Both the position numbers and the translations under genes were made by a program. A stretch of 64,000 nt of DNA from Anisus vortex (taxonomy: Eukaryota > Mollusca > Gastropoda > Planorbidae). How positions within the stretch are numbered: position 1 is the first letter of the stretch; the number at the start of each line of letters is the position of its first letter. The DNA lies in assembly GCA_949126835.1 (NCBI GenBank), contig OX421494.1, positions 55,184,358 to 55,248,357 on the forward strand, written 5' to 3'. This document shows, in pieces, positions 60,001 through 64,000 of this stretch. The notes under the pieces were generated by a model, which was not told where the DNA came from, ran no database searches, and saw nothing but the letters and a program-made list of their open reading frames with translations.

Positions 60001-63000
60001 TGACAGTCGACTGTGTACAGCTCACTAGAATAATCCGTTTATGTGAATGGCCTAATTAAAAATATATATCTTTGCTCTGAAATAAGCGAAGAACAACAGT
60101 CGAAAAAACATATGTAGGCCTACACAAATGAAACAGTATTCTATAGTATAATATGTTAACCAATAAGCAACATTATAATAAAAACAAACTGAATACTTGC
60201 CCTCGCGCTAATGCTCAAGTAAAGCTCCAACTGTATGCATAGAACTGACGTGGAAAAACACTAAACTAAAATGTCAGGATCGACAAAAAACAAAAAACAA
60301 AAAAAAAGGAAGGCCAGAAATCACGTCATTGAATCAAGCAGTGAACTAGGAGGATGTAACTCCGAATTAGAAATGCAGCGCACTGCCTGCCGATGCACAC
60401 AGAATGTGAGTGTACAAGTTAAAAACAACAATTCTCCTCTATAGGCCTATATATATATGTGTGTGTGTGTACACACGTACAAAGGAGGATCACATGAGAT
60501 AAAAAAGGTCAACTAGAGAACAGTGGAATGGGTAACGCCCATGCATTCACACAGAAAATGAGGGCCCCAATTCTAGTTATTTATAGCTCGACACGATGCT
60601 TAGATAGACAGTGGCGTGGGCCCCCCTGATTTTTTGGCCCATACAGGGCCAAGAAAAGTTAACCATCTATCCCCTACCCCCTTTACAACAGCGTAGTCTG
60701 TTGCACCTTTATTCCCAGCTGTATACACCAGTGATAAACACGGTAGTGCAACCTCCTTACCCCCCTCCCCAACGTGTCGTCATTTTGTATACACGGCAGG
60801 TAAGCAACAAATTACAGTAAAGAAGAAAAACAAGTTTTGGGGTGAAGGGAGGGAATGGTGGACGAGGGTATAGCGAGTGGGGGAGGGAATGGTGGACGAG
60901 GGTATAGCGAGTGGGGGAGGGAATGGCTTTTCTGAGTGCACCCTTTGTGTAAGATAAACAAGACGTCGTCGTGTAGAAAGGAGAAAGAGAGAGAGGGAGA
61001 GAGGGGGGGGGAACAACACAAAGAGGCACATTAAGTAAGACAAGACACTGTTAAGTTTTAATACAGTGTAATTAACACGATGGACAAACAAGAGCGTTTT
61101 TTTACTGGCTTTCGGCCTTAAGTCTAAATCCATTCCTGGCGCAGACACAATACACGTCCCAAAGCTCAAATTTACTGCCACCTCTAGCTTTAAAAATAAA
61201 AAAATAAAAAATGAAATTTTCACGCTGTTTTGTCAACTTTAGTGTGTGACATTTACAAACTTTCCCCAAGCCACGGCAGGTTTCCACAATAAAAACACAC
61301 ATAAACTTTTCTTCTGACACTAAACACTATAAAGTTTCTTCTGACACTAAACACTATAAAGTTTCTTCTGACACTAAACACTATAAAGTTTCTTCTGACA
61401 CTAAACACTATAAAGTTTCTTCTGACACTAAACACTATAAAGTTTCTTCTGACACTAAACACTATAAAGTTTCTTCTGACACTAAACACTATAAAGTTTA
61501 TTCTGACACTAAACACTATAAAGTTTATTCTGACACTAAACACTATAAAGTTTATTCTGACACCAAACACTATAAAGTTTATTCTGACACCAAACACTAT
61601 AAAGTTTCTTCTGACACTAAACACTATAAAGTTTCTTCTGACACTAAACACTATAAAGTTTCTTCTGACACTAAACACTATAAAGTTTCTTCTGACACTA
61701 AACACTATAAAGTTTATTCTGACACTAAACACTATAAAGTTTATTCTGACACCAAACACTGTAAAGTTTCTTCTGACACTAAACACTATAAAGTTTCTTC
61801 TGACACTAAACACTATAAAGTTTCTTCTGACACTAAACACTATAAAGTTTCTTCTGACACTAAACACTATAAAGTTTCTTCTGACACTAAACACTATAAA
61901 GTTTCTTCTGACACCAAACACTATAAAGTTTATTCTGACACTAAACACTATAAAGTTTATTCTGACACTAAACACTATAAAGTTTATTCTGACACTAAAC
62001 ACTATAAAGTTTCTTCTGACACTAAACTCTATAAAGTTTCTTCTGACACTAAACACTATAAAGTTTCTTCTGACACTAAACACTATAAAGTTTCTTCTGA
62101 CACTAAACTCTATAAAGTTTCTTCTGACACTAAACACTATAAAGTTTCTTCTGACACTAAACACTATAAAGTTTATTTTGACACTAAACACTATAAAGTT
62201 TATTCTGACACTAAACACTATAAAGTTTATTCTGACACTAAACACTATAAAGTGTCTTCTGACACTAAACACTATAAAGTTTCTTCTGACACTAAACACT
62301 ATAAAGTTTATTCTGACACTAAACACTATAAAGTTAAGCCCCAATCCCACCACTGTTTACATTTTTTTTTGCAGGCTAGATACACAAATGCCTAGTTAGT
62401 TGATAGTTAAGGTAAAAGTTTGAGGGGCACTATGGCCGAGCGGCAGTGCGTTCGACTGGCGTATCGAAGGTCCTGGGTTCGAAATCCTGGTGAAGGCTAG
62501 GATTTGTTCTCGGGTCTGGAGGGTGTACTTGAGTATACCCAGCTATGGTGAAGGCGGCTTGTGCATTGTGCTGGCCACACGATCATCACCTAGTATGATC
62601 AATTTGGTCTGAAGTTTGGTCTGGTAGAGTAGGCTTCTTGATATTATAACTGTAGACTGTAGACTATTTAAAAAACTATACTATATAGGTTTAGTTCAGT
62701 AGGAAGATGGTATGGGCTCCAAGCAACACGGGAGGTAACTTGGTAAATAAAAAAACAACTCGTAAATAAAATGCAATTAAGTTTGTTTTTTTTCTAAATA
62801 AAATATCCATGAACGTGTAGTAACACAAGATGGTCAGGTGGGAAATGGTGCCATCTTATCCTTCTATAGAGACGATTGTTGCGCCCTACGCTTATCCGAG
62901 GTTTTTAGTCTAGTCCGGCATTTATATTAGTGTTTTAAATAATGTTAAGTTATATGTTTTACTGGTTTGTTCAGCTGTGAATGTGAGCAGAGCTTCCGAT

Positions 63001-64000
63001 TAAAAATCTAGGACAATTTAGTATATATTATCAAGCTTACATCACCATCAATTCATATAGAGAAAACATAGATCTATATACTTATAAGTAACTAAAGTAC
63101 CCGTCAGACCAAATTGATCATAAGGCCAGTGAAGCAGCGTTCACCAGTTTCAGTAGCAACGGCATACTAGGGGATGTGTGGCCAGCACAATGCACTGCAC
63201 AGCCACCTTTACTTTAACTCAACTAATGTCAGGTACCCATCAGAGCTGGGTAGAGACTCAGGGTCACCCTCGAGTCCAGGAAAAAAAATCTTAGCCTTCG
63301 CCAAGGATTCGAGCACAGGACCTTCGGTACGCCAATCGAACGCGCTGCCGACTCGGCTACGGAGCACCATCGTATCTGTACACATACATATTCCTAGATC
63401 TGACTTGGAGCAAGGGAAGGTAACTCAATTCCCAAATGTCTTCTGCACGGTGTGTTTCTTCTGTCTAAAAGCGTTCTATCTCTCACACATATATAGAACA
63501 GATAGTTTGACACGCTTTAATGGTTTCGTTTAGATCCATCAAACAGTTACATTTAGGGAGATAGAGATACACCGATGGTGGAAAGAAAAAAGGTGGGGGG
63601 AGGGGATAAAGAGACACAATCAGAGAGTGAAATAACAGACAAGAGTGAGAGAATTACAGAGGCGAAGACAGACAGACACATAGAGAGAAAAAAGGCCTTT
63701 TAACTATCTTTGTTTTAAAAACTAGGTAATTTCATTGCAATGAAAATACTGGATAGAACCATCCGGAGATAAGTACAAGTTTACAATGAACTTTCAAGGC
63801 TCAAAGAATAAGGAAGTGTTTGTATTGTCACCACACAAAGTATGAACGAAATGATTGCAAGCACTGACCTAAACACGTATGAAATGATTGCAAGCACTGA
63901 CCTAATTTCTGAATTCCAATCTCTTCCAGGTCTTCCCAGGTGATGTCTGTGACGTAGTCAATGTTGTCATAGCCCTGACCACACAGTGTGTCCAGGTAGG
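50593..64000 (-). CDS. CASKIN: Caskin-like synaptic scaffold protein, 3' four exons (partial)
   Basis: Minus-strand exons: 64000-63902 (continues beyond the window), 54742-52289, 51507-51384, 50701-50593. Phases agree. The first encodes the end of a SAM domain ([28 protein letters not shown]), completed in the next exon by [16 protein letters not shown]. The 2454-bp exon is disordered and rich in Pro, Ser and Gln, with [21 protein letters not shown] and several SH3-ligand-like tracts. The last exon ends with an amphipathic peptide, [18 protein letters not shown], before a TGA, matching the conserved Caskin C-terminal domain. Caskins are ankyrin-SH3-SAM scaffolds that bind CASK in neurons; the ankyrin and SH3 parts would lie to the right of the window. 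The long exon is much more GC-rich than its surroundings. Confidence 0.88.
50750..50865. repeat. Tandem duplication in the last Caskin intron
   Basis: AATAAATATTACAATCTTTA followed by TGTGTTGT and ATACATTTCAAAATC occurs twice, about 55-60 bp apart. Confidence 0.75.
51650..51855 (+). mobile_element. SINE family C, 5'-truncated, in Caskin intron
   Basis: Plus-strand sequence from GAATGCTAGGATTTGTTC through ACTTACTAACTTACTTAC, lacking the tRNA-like head. It ends in a CTTA repeat tail. Confidence 0.7.
56899..57585. mobile_element. TIR element with 6-bp target duplication
   Basis: It begins CAGACATGCCTACC and ends GGTAGGCATGTCTG, a perfect 14-bp inverted repeat. TATAGG flanks both sides (56893-56898 and 57586-57591). 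An A run of about 39 bases lies at 57003-57041. AGCGGAAC motifs repeat near both ends. A minus-strand frame of 86 codons at 57352-57092 has no recognisable family. Confidence 0.7.
58079..58264. mobile_element. Short hAT-type MITE
   Basis: Termini are CAGGGGTCGGCAACC and GGTTACCGACCCCTG. Flanks CTATACAA and CTGTCCAC agree at 5 of 8 bases. Confidence 0.65.
59695..59925 (+). repeat. 23-bp minisatellite containing TAGGCCTA
   Basis: About nine units have the consensus GTAGGCCTATATTGACGATA followed by GAT. The palindrome TAGGCCTA, scattered through the whole window, sits inside each unit. Confidence 0.85.
61312..62335 (+). repeat. 27-bp minisatellite, about 38 copies
   Basis: The consensus is TTTCTTCTGACACTAAACAC followed by TATAAAG. 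The C/A variant (TTCTTC or TTATTC) and rare variants (ACCAAAC, AACTCTA, GTAAAG) are clustered, suggesting segmental duplications within the array. Because 27 is a multiple of three, the minus strand stays open for over 1 kb as a nine-residue repeat (NFIVFSVRR), which I regard as incidental. Confidence 0.93.
62425..62625 (+). mobile_element. SINE family C, best full-length copy with tRNA-like head
   Basis: It starts GGGGCACTATGGCCGAGCGG, an A-box-like tRNA head, followed by a B box (GGTTCGAAATCC) about 45 bp on. The body matches the partial and antisense copies elsewhere: TGGTGAAGGCTAGGATTTG, then GGAGGGTGT and GTGCTGGCCACACGAT. Confidence 0.8.
62862..62975 (-). mobile_element. LINE family A 3' fragment
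   Basis: CTATAGAGACGATTGTTGCG, CCCTACGCTTATCCGAGG and GTTTTACTGGTTTGTTCAG align with the other antisense copies. Confidence 0.6.
63093..63367 (-). mobile_element. SINE family C, antisense
   Basis: From the left AAAGTACCCGTCAGACCAAA, then CCAGCACAATGCACTGCACA, the inverse B-box region GGATTCGAGCACAGG, and the head CGCTGCCGACTCGGCTACGG. Confidence 0.75.
63861..63910 (-). repeat. 33-bp tandem duplication of the Caskin SAM-exon donor
   Basis: ATGATTGCAAGCACTGACCTAA occurs twice with a 33-bp period, split here as ATGATTGCAAGC and ACTGACCTAA. On the minus strand both copies read TTAG followed by GTCAGTGC, the exon end and donor. Using the distal copy would add 11 residues in frame, with no stop. 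Confidence 0.85.

Larger units (their letters stand above)
54743..63901. other. Large Caskin intron
   Basis: A 9.2-kb intron between the SAM exon and the proline-rich exon. It contains TIR elements, a 23-bp and a 27-bp minisatellite, SINEs, microsatellites (TG/AC near 59295 and 60457, AG-rich near 60985 and 63600), and a duplicated 39-bp G-rich block at 60845-60925. No independent gene is recognised in it. Confidence 0.6.

Noticed and set aside
61253..62353. 366-codon minus-strand open frame
   Set aside because: It is the antisense reading of a 27-bp minisatellite, with no domain, low complexity and no splice or start context.
62425..62500. A functional tRNA gene
   Set aside because: Only A- and B-box-like parts are present, followed by a conserved SINE body repeated elsewhere; no full cloverleaf can be built.

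Overview
This window looks like nuclear DNA from a lophotrochozoan animal, most likely a gastropod mollusc. That is inferred from AT-rich sequence, intron-rich metazoan genes, tRNA-derived SINEs, TAGGCCTA-rich spacers and the protein character; I could not check it by search. Four protein-coding genes can be built exon by exon with consistent phases. They are a testican (SPOCK)-like extracellular proteoglycan gene (+, 8854-17326, 10 coding exons, 416 aa), a sphingosine kinase gene (+, 22239-30190, 6 coding exons, 680 aa), ribosomal protein L18 (-, 42297-39519, 7 coding exons, 188 aa), and the 3' end of a Caskin gene (-, from the right window edge to 50593: end of the second SAM domain, a long proline-rich exon, and the conserved C-terminal peptide).

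Between and inside these genes the DNA is mostly mobile elements. 1-8.2 kb holds degraded endonuclease/reverse-transcriptase LINEs on the minus strand, broken by TIR elements, including a nest of three hAT-type insertions with 8-bp target duplications. 30.4-38.5 kb is a complete, apparently young LTR retrotransposon with essentially identical LTRs and one intact 1602-codon gag-pol frame on the minus strand. Its RT is Ty3/gypsy type, but its domain order is gag-PR-INT-RT-RNase H, the copia-like order known for Gmr1-type elements. 43.0-44.5 kb is an RNase H-bearing LINE relic. At least two tRNA-derived SINE families recur throughout, and one shares its 3' tail with a LINE family in the same window.

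The most striking pattern is that tandem arrays repeatedly contain copies of a gene's own splice junction. Testican intron 7 is a minisatellite of its 5' splice site. Testican intron 8 is a minisatellite of its 3' splice site. Sphingosine kinase intron 2 has three in-frame copies of its 3' splice site at 57-bp spacing, behind a GC donor. RPL18 intron 6 has five copies of its 3' splice site. The Caskin SAM2 exon has two in-frame copies of its donor 33 bp apart. A further intergenic array (19.8-21.0 kb) has acceptor-like units but no recognisable exon.

The four genes are unrelated in function (extracellular matrix, lipid signalling, ribosome, synaptic scaffold) and share no operon-like logic. 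What they share is this repeat-driven remodelling of introns.
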